Shown here: piece after piece, positions 26,906 to 36,155 of the stretch
How positions within the stretch are numbered: the first letter of the stretch is position 1
Layout: every line of letters starts with the position of its first letter
DNA from: Paenibacillus mendelii
GTDB taxonomy: Bacteria; Bacillota; Bacilli; Paenibacillales; Paenibacillaceae
NCBI RefSeq assembly: GCF_024498075.1
Contig: NZ_JANHOF010000013.1
Location: 124,001 to 188,000 of the forward strand
Length of the DNA: 64,000 nucleotides
Reading direction: 5' to 3'
Position numbers and translations under genes: made by a program
The notes under the pieces: model-generated
The model's database searches: none
What the model was told of the DNA's origin: nothing
Seen by the model: the letters and a program-made list of their open reading frames with translations, nothing else

Positions 26906-27307
26906 TTATCCTGTGATCAGCTTCACAACATACTCGCGAGTCCGGGGACCGTCGAATTCGCAGAAATAAATACCTTGCCATCTTCCTAGGAGCAGCTTCC
27001 CGCCCGAAATAATAATGGTTTGCGAGGTACCGGTTGTTATGGCCTTCAAATGAGAGGCCGTGTTGCCCTCTGCATGGCGGTATTTCGGATGCTCCCATGG
27101 ATAAATTTCATCCAGCCGCATTAGAACATCATGCTTCACGTCAGGATCGGCATTTTCTTGTATGGTAATTCCAGCTGTCGTATGCGGACAGTAGATGACG
27201 GCAGTGCCATCCACAAGCTGTTCCCTGCTAACTATTGAGGCGATTTCACGTGTGATATCGATCATTTCATCTCGCTTTGATGTACGGAGAGTACGGCTGA
27301 CCAGCAT
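26906..27307 (-). CDS. YjbQ/UPF0047 family protein
   Basis: A 133-residue YjbQ-family protein. [20 protein letters not shown] and [19 protein letters not shown] carry the conserved His/Glu/Asp cluster, and [18 protein letters not shown] is the C-terminal signature. Family members have been linked to thiamine-phosphate synthase side activity and their cellular role is unsettled. ATG 27307 is preferred to an in-frame start at 27394 because AAGGAGTGAAGTTC precedes it. Confidence 0.87.
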   Translation of the reverse strand: MLVSRTLRTSKRDEMIDITREIASIVSREQLVDGTAVIYCPHTTAGITIQENADPDVKHDVLMRLDEIYPWEHPKYRHAEGNTASHLKAITTGTSQTIIISGGKLLLGRWQGIYFCEFDGPRTREYVVKLITG

Positions 27308-27553
27308 GAACTTCACTCCTTGGCAACATGATTTGCTCCCAGTGTGGCATGAATGGAAAGGCGATGTCAAACGCTCGTGAAACAAGGTAATCATTCAAAT
27401 ATTTTGCTTTCAGGCATGGTAGAATGAGGGAAATGGGGGTATGATGAAAAGAGACGGGGAACGGGATTTCCGCCCCAATGTGGCTGCATGAGCCAGTCAT
27501 TAGAAGCTTGAAGGACGATGCGGTTACCGGTCGTAGGAGGGAGAGGTTATATC

Positions 27554-28453
27554 GTGTCACAACGGGTACGTAAAGCAATTATACCAGCAGGAGGTTTAGG
27601 GACGAGGTTTCTGCCTGCGACGAAAGCACAGCCAAAGGAAATGCTGCCTCTGATCGATAAACCGGCCATTCAATATATTGTCGAAGAAGCAGTCGCTTCC
27701 GGCATTGAAAGCATTATGATCGTTACGGGGCGGAACAAACGGGCGATCGAGGATCATTTTGACAAATCCTACGAGCTGGAGGCGGAGCTTGAAGCGCATG
27801 GCAAGGCAGAGATGCTGGATGTTGTCCGCAGCATATCGCGCATGACGGACATTTGCTACACCCGTCAGCGCGAACCGCTTGGGCTCGGTCATGCCGTGCT
27901 TTGTGCGCGCAGCTTCATTGGAAACGAGCCGTTTGCGGTTCTGCTCGGCGATGACATCCTGCTGTCTGAACCCCCTTGTCTGAGACAAATGATTGACCTG
28001 TATGAGACGGGGCCATCCTCGGTCGTCGCCGTGATGGAGGTGCCGTGGGATCAAACTCACAAATACGGTATCGTCGATCTGGATGAGAGCCTCGGAAGAG
28101 GTCGCGTGCGGAGTCTTGTGGAGAAGCCTGCGCCAGGGGAGGCTCCTTCGAATCTGGCCGTAGTTGGACGTTACCTCCTGGAACCGGGAATTTTTGATTT
28201 ATTGGAACGTTCGGAGCCCGGAAAGGGCGGCGAGATCCAATTGACCGACAGCCTGCAGCGTTTAAATTTAATCTCACCTTTGCAGGCTTACCGCTTTGAA
28301 GGACGCCGGTATGATGTCGGTGATAAGCTTGGCTTTGTTCAAGCTACGATCGATTTGGCGCTGGAGCGCGAGGATTTGTCTGAGGATGTACATAACTATT
28401 TACTCCACAAGCTGCAGAACTTAGGCGAAGGTGCGAGCCGCACGACAAGCTAG
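27554..28453 (+). CDS. gtaB: UTP--glucose-1-phosphate uridylyltransferase
   Basis: A 299-residue GalU/GtaB enzyme making UDP-glucose for glycolipids, teichoic acid glucosylation and polysaccharides. AIIPAGGLGTRFLPATKAQP is the nucleotide-binding start, LLGDDIL the metal-binding segment and VEKPAPGEAPSNLAVVGRY the sugar region. GTG 27554 is chosen because GGAGGGAGAGG sits before it; an in-frame start at 27518 would place this site inside the gene. It is followed at 42 bases by the lipoprotein gene. Confidence 0.92.
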   Translation: MSQRVRKAIIPAGGLGTRFLPATKAQPKEMLPLIDKPAIQYIVEEAVASGIESIMIVTGRNKRAIEDHFDKSYELEAELEAHGKAEMLDVVRSISRMTDICYTRQREPLGLGHAVLCARSFIGNEPFAVLLGDDILLSEPPCLRQMIDLYETGPSSVVAVMEVPWDQTHKYGIVDLDESLGRGRVRSLVEKPAPGEAPSNLAVVGRYLLEPGIFDLLERSEPGKGGEIQLTDSLQRLNLISPLQAYRFEGRRYDVGDKLGFVQATIDLALEREDLSEDVHNYLLHKLQNLGEGASRTTS

Positions 28454-28494
28454 CTGCCAATAAGGGCCTGAAAGCGAGGCATGCAATCATCACT

Positions 28495-29418
28495 ATGAAG
28501 CGGATTAGAGCGGGACTCCGAATGGCGCTGATCATCGCTGTGGTTCTAATCCTGTCCGGCCATTCGGGCTGCGGCATGGGTGGCGTAGGCCGGACAGTTA
28601 CATCCTCAGATGCCGGCAGTGCGGCTGCCGAGGAAGGAGGCACCGACGCAGGTGGTCACAGTCACCATGGGATGTCGGCTCCGAAGCCGACTTCGGATGC
28701 GGCGGGTCATACAGCGGTTGGACAGGGTGCCAAGGCGATATGGACATGGATTGACGGGAAACCGAAGGCGGGCGAGGAAGCGCTTCTTCGTATTGCAATT
28801 GTCAGCGAAGAGGGTAAACTGGTGGATAAGCTGGATATCGGGCATGAGAAGAAGCTGCACCTGATCATCGTAAGCCGGGGTTTGTCGGAATTTATGCATC
28901 TACACCCCGTGGAGATGTCTGGCGGTGTGTTTGAGACCCGTATAACGTTCCCGGCAGGGGGCGACTACAAGCTGACCGCGGACTATATCCCGACTGGAAT
29001 CGGCGCAACGACAAGCAGCAGCTGGGTTCAAGTGAAGGGCAAGGCGCAAGTGGAGCCGGTCCTTGCAGAGGATCGGATACTGGAACGCGCGGAGAATGGG
29101 GTTCGCGTTAGGCTGGCTTTTCATCATCAGCCACAGGCTGGGGAGGAAGCGGTCATGACGTTCTCGTTCGCGGAGAATGACGGAGAAGGGAAGCCGGTAC
29201 GTGACTTGGAGCCTTATTTGGGTGCTGTCGGTCATGTGGTCATCATGGACAGCAACGCAGAGCATTATTTGCACGTACACCCGCTGGATGAGCAAAGCAC
29301 AGGGCCTGAAGCCCAGTTTGCTACGACATTCCCGTCTATCGGAACCTACAAGGTTTGGGGACAATTTCAACGCGGCGGTTCTGTCTTCGTCGTTCCTTTT
29401 ATCTTGAACGTCAAATAG
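28495..29418 (+). CDS. His-rich exported lipoprotein, YtkA-like repeats
   Basis: A 307-residue exported protein. A basic start and hydrophobic helix end at LSGHSGCGMG, a weak lipobox with Cys27, followed by a His-rich linker (GGHSHHGM). Two similar ~110-residue domains follow, each with a histidine signature (FMHLHPVE and YLHVHPLDE), resembling YtkA-type or copper-associated extracytoplasmic domains. Metal binding outside the membrane is inferred from these motifs. No strong ribosome site is seen, so it may be read through from gtaB. Confidence 0.65.
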   Translation: MKRIRAGLRMALIIAVVLILSGHSGCGMGGVGRTVTSSDAGSAAAEEGGTDAGGHSHHGMSAPKPTSDAAGHTAVGQGAKAIWTWIDGKPKAGEEALLRIAIVSEEGKLVDKLDIGHEKKLHLIIVSRGLSEFMHLHPVEMSGGVFETRITFPAGGDYKLTADYIPTGIGATTSSSWVQVKGKAQVEPVLAEDRILERAENGVRVRLAFHHQPQAGEEAVMTFSFAENDGEGKPVRDLEPYLGAVGHVVIMDSNAEHYLHVHPLDEQSTGPEAQFATTFPSIGTYKVWGQFQRGGSVFVVPFILNVK

Positions 29419-29496
29419 GCGGAGAGCATTGCTTCATACCGCAATCTTGACCCGATAGGTGTATTGCTTCATTTCAAGAAAGGAGCCGAACAAAGG

Positions 29497-30192
29497 ATGT
29501 TGGATGAATTAAAGCAATCGGTCTGGGAAGCCAACATGGACCTGCCCAAATATGGTTTGGTTACGTTCACATGGGGAAACGTGAGCGGTATTGACCGAGA
29601 GAGCGGTCTTATTGTGATTAAACCGAGCGGCGTTCCGTATGATGAGCTTCGCGCTGAACAGATGGTTGTCGTGGATATGGCTGGAAAAGTCGTAGAAGGC
29701 GATCTTCGTCCGTCTTCGGATACGCCGACGCATGCCGCGCTGTATCGCGCATTTCAAGGTATCGGTGGGATTGTACATACGCACTCCCCTTGGGCAACGA
29801 GCTGGGCACAAGCAGGACGTGCAGTTCCGGCACTCGGGACAACGCATGCGGACTATTATTATGGCGAAGTACCATGCACGCGTCCGATGACAGAGCAAGA
29901 AATTAATGGCGCATATGAGCTGGAAACTGGGCATGTCATTATTGAGACGTTCGAGAAGCGCGGCATCGATCCCAATCAGGTGCCTTCCGTGCTGGTGTTC
30001 AGTCATGCGCCGTTCTGCTGGGGCAAGGATCCGCATAATGCGGTCCATAACGCGGTCGTACTGGAAGAAGTGGCTAAGATGGCACTTCATACGTTCCAGC
30101 TCAATCCGGACGTGCAGCCCATGGATCAGAATTTGCTCGACCGCCATTATTTGCGCAAGCATGGGAACAATGCGTATTACGGACAAAGGTAA
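29497..30192 (+). CDS. araD: L-ribulose-5-phosphate 4-epimerase
   Basis: A 231-residue class II aldolase-family epimerase. [20 protein letters not shown] is the substrate loop; zinc ligands lie in IVHTHSPWA and the later His (FSHAPFCWG), and [16 protein letters not shown] is typical AraD. It converts L-ribulose-5-P to D-xylulose-5-P. AAGGAG lies 12 bases before ATG 29497. It precedes araB by 56 bases; araA is not in the window. Confidence 0.92.
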   Translation: MLDELKQSVWEANMDLPKYGLVTFTWGNVSGIDRESGLIVIKPSGVPYDELRAEQMVVVDMAGKVVEGDLRPSSDTPTHAALYRAFQGIGGIVHTHSPWATSWAQAGRAVPALGTTHADYYYGEVPCTRPMTEQEINGAYELETGHVIIETFEKRGIDPNQVPSVLVFSHAPFCWGKDPHNAVHNAVVLEEVAKMALHTFQLNPDVQPMDQNLLDRHYLRKHGNNAYYGQR

Positions 30193-30248
30193 GCTGAAGA
30201 TGATCATGCGGGGGTTAGCTTTAATCACTTATTAGGGGGAAGATTTGG

Positions 30249-31925
30249 ATGAGCAGCAAGTTTGCAATCGGTGTCGACTATGGAACGGAATCGGGACGTG
30301 CGGTGCTTGTTAGACTGTCTGATGGTGCGGAGATTGCAGAACATGTGACCCCTTACCGTCACGGCGTTATTGATGAGAAGCTACCTGTAAGCGGATACAA
30401 ACTGGAGCTCGACTGGGCCCTGCAGCATCCTGCGGATTATATCGAGGTACTGGAGACATCTGTACCGGCGGTCATGAAGGAAGCTGGCATTCACCCCAGC
30501 GAGGTAATCGGGCTTGGCATTGATTTTACGGCATGTACGATGCTTCCGGTGGATGAAGCCGGGCAACCTCTCTGCTATGATAAGACCCATGTGGATAATC
30601 CGCACAGCTGGGTAAAGCTGTGGAAGCACCATGCCGCGCAGGACGAGGCGAATCTGATCAACAAGCTTGCCGCCGAGCGGGGCGAGAAGTTTCTGCTCCG
30701 TTATGGAGGTAAGATTTCCTCGGAATGGATGATTGCGAAGGCATGGCAAATTTTAGACGAGGCGCCTGAAATCTATGACGCGGCAGATAAGTTCGTTGAA
30801 GCGGCCGACTGGGTCATCGGTCAAATGACCGGCAGCATCGTGCGCAACAGCTGTACAGCCGGTTATAAGTCGATTTGGCATAAACAGGAGGGGTATCCAA
30901 GCTCGGATTTCTTCAAGACGCTGGATACGCGGCTTGAGCAGCTGGCTGAAACGAAGCTGCGCGGCGACGTGCTTCCTCAAGGCTCCAAAGCTGGCGAGTT
31001 AACCGCGGCTATGGCAGAGCGAATGGGCTTATCGGCTGGAACGGCGATTGCTGTCGGCAATATTGACGCGCATGCCGCCGTGCCTGCGGTCGGCGTCGTT
31101 ACGCCGGGCAAGCTTGTCATGGCCATGGGAACCTCGATCTGCCATCTGCTGCTCAGCACAGAGGAGAAGACGGTTGAAGGCATGTGCGGCGTTGTAGAGG
31201 ATGGCATCGTTCCGGGCTATTTCGGCTATGAAGCGGGACAGTCCGCTGTTGGAGATATTTTTGCCTGGTTTGTGGATGAGTCTGTACCGGCATATGTTAC
31301 CGAGACGGCGAAGCAAGAGGGCATCGGCGTGCATGAGTGGCTGGAGAAACATGCGGCCGAGCTGAAGCCGGGCGAATCCGGTGTACTCGCGCTTGACTGG
31401 TGGAACGGCAATCGCTCCGTGCTCGTGGACACGGATTTGACGGGCGTGTTCGTCGGGTTGTCGCTGCTGACGAAGCCGCAGGAGATGTATCGTGCGCTGC
31501 TGGAAGCGACCGCTTTCGGTACGCGGAAGATCGTCGAAGCATTCCAAGATAATGGTGTAACGGTCGAAGAGCTCTACGCCTGCGGCGGGCTGCCGCAGAA
31601 AAACCGCCTCCTGATGCAGATCTACGCGGATATAACCAATCGCGAAATTAAGATTGCCGCCTCCAAACAGACGCCGGCACTTGGTGCAGCTATGTTCGGA
31701 GCTGTTGCCGCAGGCGCATCAGCCGGAGGTTATGAAACAATCGTCGATGCCGCGCAGAGCATGGCTCGCATCAGGGAAGAAACCTTCAAGCCAATTCCCG
31801 AGAACGTTACGGTGTACGATAAATTGTATGCGGAATATAATGCGCTGCATGATTATTTCGGACGGGGCGCCAATGATGTGATGAAGCGGCTGAAGGCGAT
31901 TAAAGAGCAAGCGGGTATGAACTAA
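30249..31925 (+). CDS. araB: ribulokinase
   Basis: A full-length 558-residue FGGY kinase phosphorylating L-ribulose. [17 protein letters not shown] is the N-terminal ATPase motif, [14 protein letters not shown] the substrate region, and [19 protein letters not shown] the C-terminal signature. AGGGGGAAG precedes the ATG. Operon order araD-araB, opposite to the usual araA-araB-araD order, ends with a strong two-way terminator. I saw no AraR-type operator. Confidence 0.93.
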   Translation: MSSKFAIGVDYGTESGRAVLVRLSDGAEIAEHVTPYRHGVIDEKLPVSGYKLELDWALQHPADYIEVLETSVPAVMKEAGIHPSEVIGLGIDFTACTMLPVDEAGQPLCYDKTHVDNPHSWVKLWKHHAAQDEANLINKLAAERGEKFLLRYGGKISSEWMIAKAWQILDEAPEIYDAADKFVEAADWVIGQMTGSIVRNSCTAGYKSIWHKQEGYPSSDFFKTLDTRLEQLAETKLRGDVLPQGSKAGELTAAMAERMGLSAGTAIAVGNIDAHAAVPAVGVVTPGKLVMAMGTSICHLLLSTEEKTVEGMCGVVEDGIVPGYFGYEAGQSAVGDIFAWFVDESVPAYVTETAKQEGIGVHEWLEKHAAELKPGESGVLALDWWNGNRSVLVDTDLTGVFVGLSLLTKPQEMYRALLEATAFGTRKIVEAFQDNGVTVEELYACGGLPQKNRLLMQIYADITNREIKIAASKQTPALGAAMFGAVAAGASAGGYETIVDAAQSMARIREETFKPIPENVTVYDKLYAEYNALHDYFGRGANDVMKRLKAIKEQAGMN

Positions 31926-31942
31926 TCCATATTCTCATAAAT

Positions 31943-31989
31943 ACGAAGGTCCAGCGGCAGAAGGATATCCTCTGCAGCTGGACCTTCGT
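31943..31989. terminator. bidirectional terminator after araB
   Basis: ACGAAGGTCCAGC (31943-31955) pairs perfectly with GCTGGACCTTCGT (31977-31989), with an inner GGCAGAAGGA-type stem. It lies between convergent genes. Confidence 0.8.
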
Positions 31990-32008
31990 TGTGTAATGCC
32001 CTTAACGG

Positions 32009-32971
32009 TTAATCCGGTGTATGTTCTTCTGAGGTTTCCTCATCAGACCGGTAATCATCGTAATCAACGAATTGCGATTCCTGATCTTCAGGCAGCGATC
32101 CCAGTTGTTCCTGGTCTTCACGAGGAGTGCCGGAAACAGTTAATTGCAGCGATACTGCATCGCCTGGTTGAAGAGGGAAGTTAAGCAGGTTAACTGGAAT
32201 TGGTCTGCCGTTAAGACGCAAGATGTAATTCACGCTTCCGCCAATGACCACGCCGTTAACGGCTACGATCTGACCGCCGGGTCCAAAACGGACGACGCCT
32301 GTTGCGGCAAGCGCTTGGAAAATAGTTATTCCAGGGAAAAATCTAGTCGTGTACGAATTCGTCACCCATGGGAAGAACGGACCGCCGTTGATGACTACCG
32401 TTACAAAGCGCGGGAACGGCCCCGGTCCAGGGAATGGCGGTATCGGCACTGGGAACGGGAACGGAAATGGAAACGGGAATGGCGGGGGAGGCGGCGGGAA
32501 TGGTCCCGGCCCCGGCGGGAATGGCCCCGGTCCTGGCGGGAATGGCCCCGGTCCTGGCGGGAATGGCCCCGGCCCTGGCGGGAATGGCCCCGGCCCTGGC
32601 GGGAATGGCCCCGGCCCTGGCGGGAATGGCCCCGGCCCCGGCGGGAATGGCCCCGGCCCTGGCGGGAATGGCCCCGGCCCTGGCATCGGCCCTGGCCCTG
32701 GCATCGGCCCCGGTCCTGGCATCGGCCCCGGTCCTGGCATCGGCCCCGGTCCTGGCATCGGCCCTGGTCCTGGCATCGGTCCTGGTCCTGGCATCGGCCC
32801 TGGTCCTGGCACCGGCCCTGGCCCTGGCATCGGCCCCGGTCCTGGCATCGGCCCCGGTCCCGGCATCATGCCGCGCGGTCCGCCACAGCCGCAATCGCCG
32901 CCAGCTCTTGCTGCGCGGGTTCCGGTATAGCCTTCCGGAATTAAGCCAGCATGATATGGATTAAACCACAT
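32009..32971 (-). CDS. Pro/Gly-repeat protein with DUF4430-like domain
   Basis: A 320-residue protein from ATG 32971 (AAAGGAG precedes; a longer frame to 33040 lacks a site). Residues 1-35 include CGCGG. About a dozen MPGPGP hexapeptides and then about eight FPPGPGP heptapeptides follow, then a Phe/Pro-rich stretch. The C-terminal domain (from ~190; NSYTTRFFPGITIFQALAAT, YILRLNGRPI) resembles DUF4430 and the tail is acidic. No signal peptide is visible. A spore or cell-surface structural role is a guess from composition. The DNA itself is an 18/21-bp tandem repeat. Confidence 0.75.
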   Translation of the reverse strand: MWFNPYHAGLIPEGYTGTRAARAGGDCGCGGPRGMMPGPGPMPGPGPMPGPGPVPGPGPMPGPGPMPGPGPMPGPGPMPGPGPMPGPGPMPGPGPMPGPGPFPPGPGPFPPGPGPFPPGPGPFPPGPGPFPPGPGPFPPGPGPFPPGPGPFPPGPGPFPPPPPPFPFPFPFPFPVPIPPFPGPGPFPRFVTVVINGGPFFPWVTNSYTTRFFPGITIFQALAATGVVRFGPGGQIVAVNGVVIGGSVNYILRLNGRPIPVNLLNFPLQPGDAVSLQLTVSGTPREDQEQLGSLPEDQESQFVDYDDYRSDEETSEEHTPD

Positions 32972-33267
32972 GTGCTCAATCTCCTTTAACGTAGCAGATT
33001 GGGTAAACGTCTCGATCCAGTGTATGCGGCATCCGCCCATCTCGTGTATGGCGATTTTGTAGGGAGCACCTCTACCAGAGGCTATAAATACCTGCTAAAA
33101 GCTTCATTTGCAGCAGAAATCGTGAAACAGGAATTTCTCAACCGTATGTCGAATATATACGGTGTTCCCAGGACTTTGTACCCTAGGGGCAGCAAGCATC
33201 AGTCTCGTTTGCAACTGGAATGCCGCAAGCAATCCATCACGTTGTCTTGGAGAAGGAGGCGTTCACG

Positions 33268-33825
33268 ATGGCTGGACCATTCATTTTTATATTTACAGGC
33301 ACGAGCGGGTCAGGAGGACAAACAATCGCTCACCGGATCGGCAGCGAGCTGGGAACCCCTTATATCCGTTTGTGCACGACGCATTCTCCGTATGGACAAG
33401 AAGGACGGGAGCAGGATTATGAGTACATTTCTCAAGAGGTATTCGATGCGTTGGAGCAGGACGGGGAATTTGTTCTGACCGCTACCATCCATGAGGAACG
33501 CTATGGTATTCTGCGGAAGGAGCTGGAGAAGCCGCTGCGGGAAGGGCGTCATGTTTATCTCAATCTAGATCGGAATGGCGCTTCCGCGCTAAAAAAACGG
33601 TATGGTGAGCGTGTGGTGCGATTGTTTCTCTATGTCGACAAGCTAACGCTCCGGGAACGGCTGGAGGCAAACGGAGAGGCAGAGGATAGCATCGGTAGCT
33701 ATTTGGCGCAGCATGCGGAAGAGTTCGAGTATCGAAAGCAGTGCGAGCATGTAATCGAAATCGACCAAATGGAATTGAATCGCACGCTGGGACAGATCCG
33801 GACGGCCCTACAATCCCACCTTTAA
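33268..33825 (+). CDS. guanylate kinase-like protein with altered P-loop
   Basis: A 185-residue protein with guanylate-kinase layout: a glycine-rich loop GTSGSGGQT, a GMP-site-like QDYEYISQEVF, GEFVLTATIHEERYG, then RHVYLNLDRNGASALK and LFLYVDKLTLRERL. The Walker A Lys of GxxGxGK[ST] is replaced by Gly, so normal ATP binding is doubtful. AGAAGGAGGC precedes ATG 33268. It is distinct from what a housekeeping gmk should look like. It ends in a 16-bp-stem terminator shared with sodA. Confidence 0.7.
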   Translation: MAGPFIFIFTGTSGSGGQTIAHRIGSELGTPYIRLCTTHSPYGQEGREQDYEYISQEVFDALEQDGEFVLTATIHEERYGILRKELEKPLREGRHVYLNLDRNGASALKKRYGERVVRLFLYVDKLTLRERLEANGEAEDSIGSYLAQHAEEFEYRKQCEHVIEIDQMELNRTLGQIRTALQSHL

Positions 33826-33852
33826 TGCACAATTCAAACAATAACAAATAAA

Positions 33853-33888
33853 AACAGGCGCGGGTCGATTCATCGACCCGCGCCTGTT
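33853..33888. terminator. bidirectional terminator, 16-bp perfect stem
   Basis: AACAGGCGCGGGTCGA pairs perfectly with TCGACCCGCGCCTGTT over the TTCA loop, between convergent gmk-like and sodA genes. T-rich on the minus-strand side. Confidence 0.9.
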
Positions 33889-33921
33889 CCATATTGCAAA
33901 TCGTTAACCGTTTAGCGAGTC

Positions 33922-34530
33922 TTACTTCGCTGCGTCGTAACGTTTGCCAACTTCGTCCCAATTTACAACATTCCAGAACGCTGCAATGTAGTCAGGACGT
34001 TTGTTTTGATATTTCAGATAGTAGGCATGCTCCCACACGTCCAGACCAAGCAGAGGCGTGTCGCCTTCCATGATTGGGCTGTCTTGGTTAGGCAGGCTGT
34101 ATACTTTCAGTTTACCGTTGCTAAGAGCAAGGAACGCCCAGCCGCTGCCGAAACGGGTCGTAGCTGCTTTAGCGAAATCGGCTTTGAACTGCTCGAGGCC
34201 GCCAAGCTCACTGTCGATTGCTGCAGCAAGTGCGCCGGAAGGTGCGCCGCCTGCGTTCGGGCCGATTGTTTCCCAGAACAAGCTGTGGTTCGCGTGGCCG
34301 CCGCCATTGTTGCGAACGGCTGTACGGATGGCTTCAGGAACGCTATTCAGATCCGCGATCAACGCTTCGACCGACTTGTCTTGAAGCTCAGGAGCGGACT
34401 CCAGTGCAGCATTCAGGTTCGTTACGTACGTATTATGGTGACGGTCGTGGTGAATTTCCATCGTTGTTGCATCGATATGCGGCTCAAGCGCATTGTTTGG
34501 ATAAGGCAAAGCTGGTAATTGATGTGCCAT
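33922..34530 (-). CDS. sodA: superoxide dismutase, Fe/Mn type
   Basis: A 202-residue SOD. The four metal ligands are in [12 protein letters not shown] (His), [13 protein letters not shown] (His) and [14 protein letters not shown] (Asp and His). It dismutates superoxide in the cytoplasm. Two ATGs in tandem (34533 and 34530) follow AGGAGG; 34530 gives the usual [10 protein letters not shown] start. A sigma-A promoter lies upstream. Confidence 0.95.
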   Translation of the reverse strand: MAHQLPALPYPNNALEPHIDATTMEIHHDRHHNTYVTNLNAALESAPELQDKSVEALIADLNSVPEAIRTAVRNNGGGHANHSLFWETIGPNAGGAPSGALAAAIDSELGGLEQFKADFAKAATTRFGSGWAFLALSNGKLKVYSLPNQDSPIMEGDTPLLGLDVWEHAYYLKYQNKRPDYIAAFWNVVNWDEVGKRYDAAK

Positions 34531-34570
34531 CATTAACAACCTCCTAAGTAGTATGTAAAGATTCAATACC

Positions 34571-34599
34571 ATTATCTCTGTTTTTTGATAATAAATCAA
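34571..34599 (-). promoter_or_regulatory. sigma-A promoter of sodA
   Basis: On the minus strand TTGATT (34599-34594), 17 nt, GATAAT (34576-34571), about 40 bases before the start codon. Confidence 0.7.
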
Positions 34600-34609
34600 C
34601 ATTTATGTT

Positions 34610-34870
34610 TGGAAAGTCGGTCTGATGCCGACTACCGAACTAGAATATCCGCACATCTGAACTTTTATGCAGCAGAGGCGAGCTTCGTTTACCCCTTATT
34701 TTATTAAACAGTAAACCGCTTGTCTAATCAGCGTTGGTTACCGGGAAATAGGAAACAGCAGATGAGCGATTCATAGTGAAGAACTAGTGGTAAAGGTAAG
34801 CAAGCTTGACCTCTGATTAACCGAATGTCTGAAGCTTTAACGTTCTTATTCGCTTTCGAAGACTAAACGA
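34610..34870. other. intergenic region between divergent sodA and GSP17M gene
   Basis: About 260 bases with no gene. I looked for a sigma-B promoter (GTTTAA...GGGTAT) for the stress genes and found none that is convincing. Confidence 0.4.
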
Positions 34871-34883
34871 GGAGGTAATGAAC

Positions 34884-35411
34884 ATGAGCACAAGACAAAA
34901 AATCGTAGGTGTATTTGATACGTATCAGGGTGCTATCAATGCAATAGAAGGTTTGAAGCAGCAGGGCTATGCATCGGATGAAATATCCGTCATTGCCAAG
35001 GACAAGGATGATGTTGAAGAAGTGACGGAAAGCACGGTGACAAAAGCTGCCGAAGGATTGACTGCAGGTGCGGCTACTGGAGGTGTTCTGGGAGGGGTGA
35101 CCGGGCTGTTAGCAGGCATTGGCGCGCTTGCCATACCAGGTATCGGTCCGATTCTCGCTGCAGGTCCGATCGCTGCCACAATTACGGGTGCGGCTGTAGG
35201 CGCGTGGACGGGAGGCCTGGTTGGCGGGCTCATCGGAATGGGCATTCCAAGAGAGGAAGCCGAGCGATATGATGAATATGTGAGAAGCGGTCGCATACTC
35301 GTCATGGTCGATGCCGACAGCCAGCGGGATCAATATGCCTATGAAACGTTCCGCGCGCATAAATCGGAGAACTCCGATTTATATGACAACGAGCGTGTCA
35401 CACGTCCTTAA
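34884..35411 (+). CDS. general stress protein 17M (YflT-like)
   Basis: A 175-residue GSP17M protein: an N-terminal ferredoxin-fold segment (IVGVFDTYQGAINAIEGLKQ), a Gly/Ala-rich hydrophobic middle (TAGAATGGVLGGVTGLLAGI; two hairpins at residues ~62-118), and a C-terminal ILVMVDADSQRDQYAYETF. The ATG at 34884 is 8 bases after GGAGG; the ATG at 34878 is too close. It pairs with the YdaT-like gene 20 bases downstream. Confidence 0.85.
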   Translation: MSTRQKIVGVFDTYQGAINAIEGLKQQGYASDEISVIAKDKDDVEEVTESTVTKAAEGLTAGAATGGVLGGVTGLLAGIGALAIPGIGPILAAGPIAATITGAAVGAWTGGLVGGLIGMGIPREEAERYDEYVRSGRILVMVDADSQRDQYAYETFRAHKSENSDLYDNERVTRP

Positions 35412-35431
35412 TAGAAGGCAGGAGGGATCAT

Positions 35432-35794
35432 ATGCCTTGGACAAAATCAGATTATCCGGACTCGCTTAAAAATTTCGAGCCGAGAGTACGTAATAAAGCG
35501 GTAGAGATTGCTAATGCCCTTCTTGATGATGGCTATGAAGAAGGGCGGGCGATCGCAATCGCTACGGCTCAGGCTAAGGAATGGGACGAGAATCATCCGG
35601 ACCATCGTCACAATCATGGAAAGAAGGTGCCCGGCGCCGATCGTCACTTGCATGTCGTCCCCCATGATGGACAATGGGCCATCAAGAGGGAAGGGATAGA
35701 CGAGCCGAAGGAGTTGTTCGCTACCAAGGCGGATGCAGTGGAGAAGGCACAGCAATTGGCGTCGGATGGTCAGTGCGATTATTCACCGGCGTGA
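35432..35794 (+). CDS. YdaT-like protein with DUF2188 domain
   Basis: A 120-residue protein. PWTKSDYPDSLKNFEPRVRN is the YdaT/ChaB-like N-terminus; the C-terminal HLHVVPHDGQWAIKREG with KADAVEKAQQLA is DUF2188. B. subtilis YdaT belongs to the general stress regulon. GGAGGG precedes the ATG, 20 bases after the GSP17M gene. A strong terminator follows. Confidence 0.82.
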   Translation: MPWTKSDYPDSLKNFEPRVRNKAVEIANALLDDGYEEGRAIAIATAQAKEWDENHPDHRHNHGKKVPGADRHLHVVPHDGQWAIKREGIDEPKELFATKADAVEKAQQLASDGQCDYSPA

Positions 35795-35848
35795 CGGCAC
35801 CGTGGAAACCTCTCATAATTATCGGTAAATTAATTCAGTCAGCCTAAG

Positions 35849-35876
35849 GCACAGCGTATAACGCTGTGCTTTTTTT
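35849..35876 (+). terminator. intrinsic terminator after ydaT-like gene
   Basis: GCACAGCGT/ACGCTGTGC over an ATA loop with seven T (35870-35876). Confidence 0.92.
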
Positions 35877-36002
35877 ATCTTGTCCCGAATAGAAATAGAT
35901 ACAAAGGTAGGTTTATATTTTATTCCTAATCTTATAAGATAGGAATGAGTGTTATAGGTCGCCATACCTGGTCGAAGAAACCAATTGAAGCAGGATTCGA
36001 CA

Positions 36003-36030
36003 TGAAAGCGCTTATAATGAAGCGCTTTCA
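36003..36030. promoter_or_regulatory. double cre-like palindrome around a -10 box
   Basis: TGAAAGCGCTT (36003-36013) and AAGCGCTTTCA (36020-36030) form 11-bp perfect inverted arms, each a half-good cre. TATAAT (36013-36018) sits exactly between them. No good -35 is seen. It lies 126 bases before the GNAT gene. Confidence 0.55.
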
Positions 36031-36155
36031 GCAGTATTATAGAGATTTATTGAATTTTTTAAGGTTTTTTTAAGGTTTTAGAAGGAATTCGATTCAATTT
36101 GTCGTATTATTAACTTTATCTAAAAATATGATACTGCGAATGAGAGGTTTGAATC

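Noticed and set aside
26880-26985. Plus-strand gene starting at AAGGAGAAATG after the PerR-like box
   Set aside because: The frame ends after ~33 codons, overlaps the yjbQ 3' end, and matches no AhpC/KatA-type start.
32349-32930. GNGPGPG-repeat protein on the plus strand opposite the PGPGP protein
   Set aside because: It is a mirror of the repeat DNA; it lacks a ribosome site, while the minus-strand gene has AAAGGAG and a globular domain.
34610-34870. Sigma-B promoter for the GSP17M/YdaT-like stress genes
   Set aside because: No GTTTAA and GGGTAT pair at 12-15 nt spacing was found.
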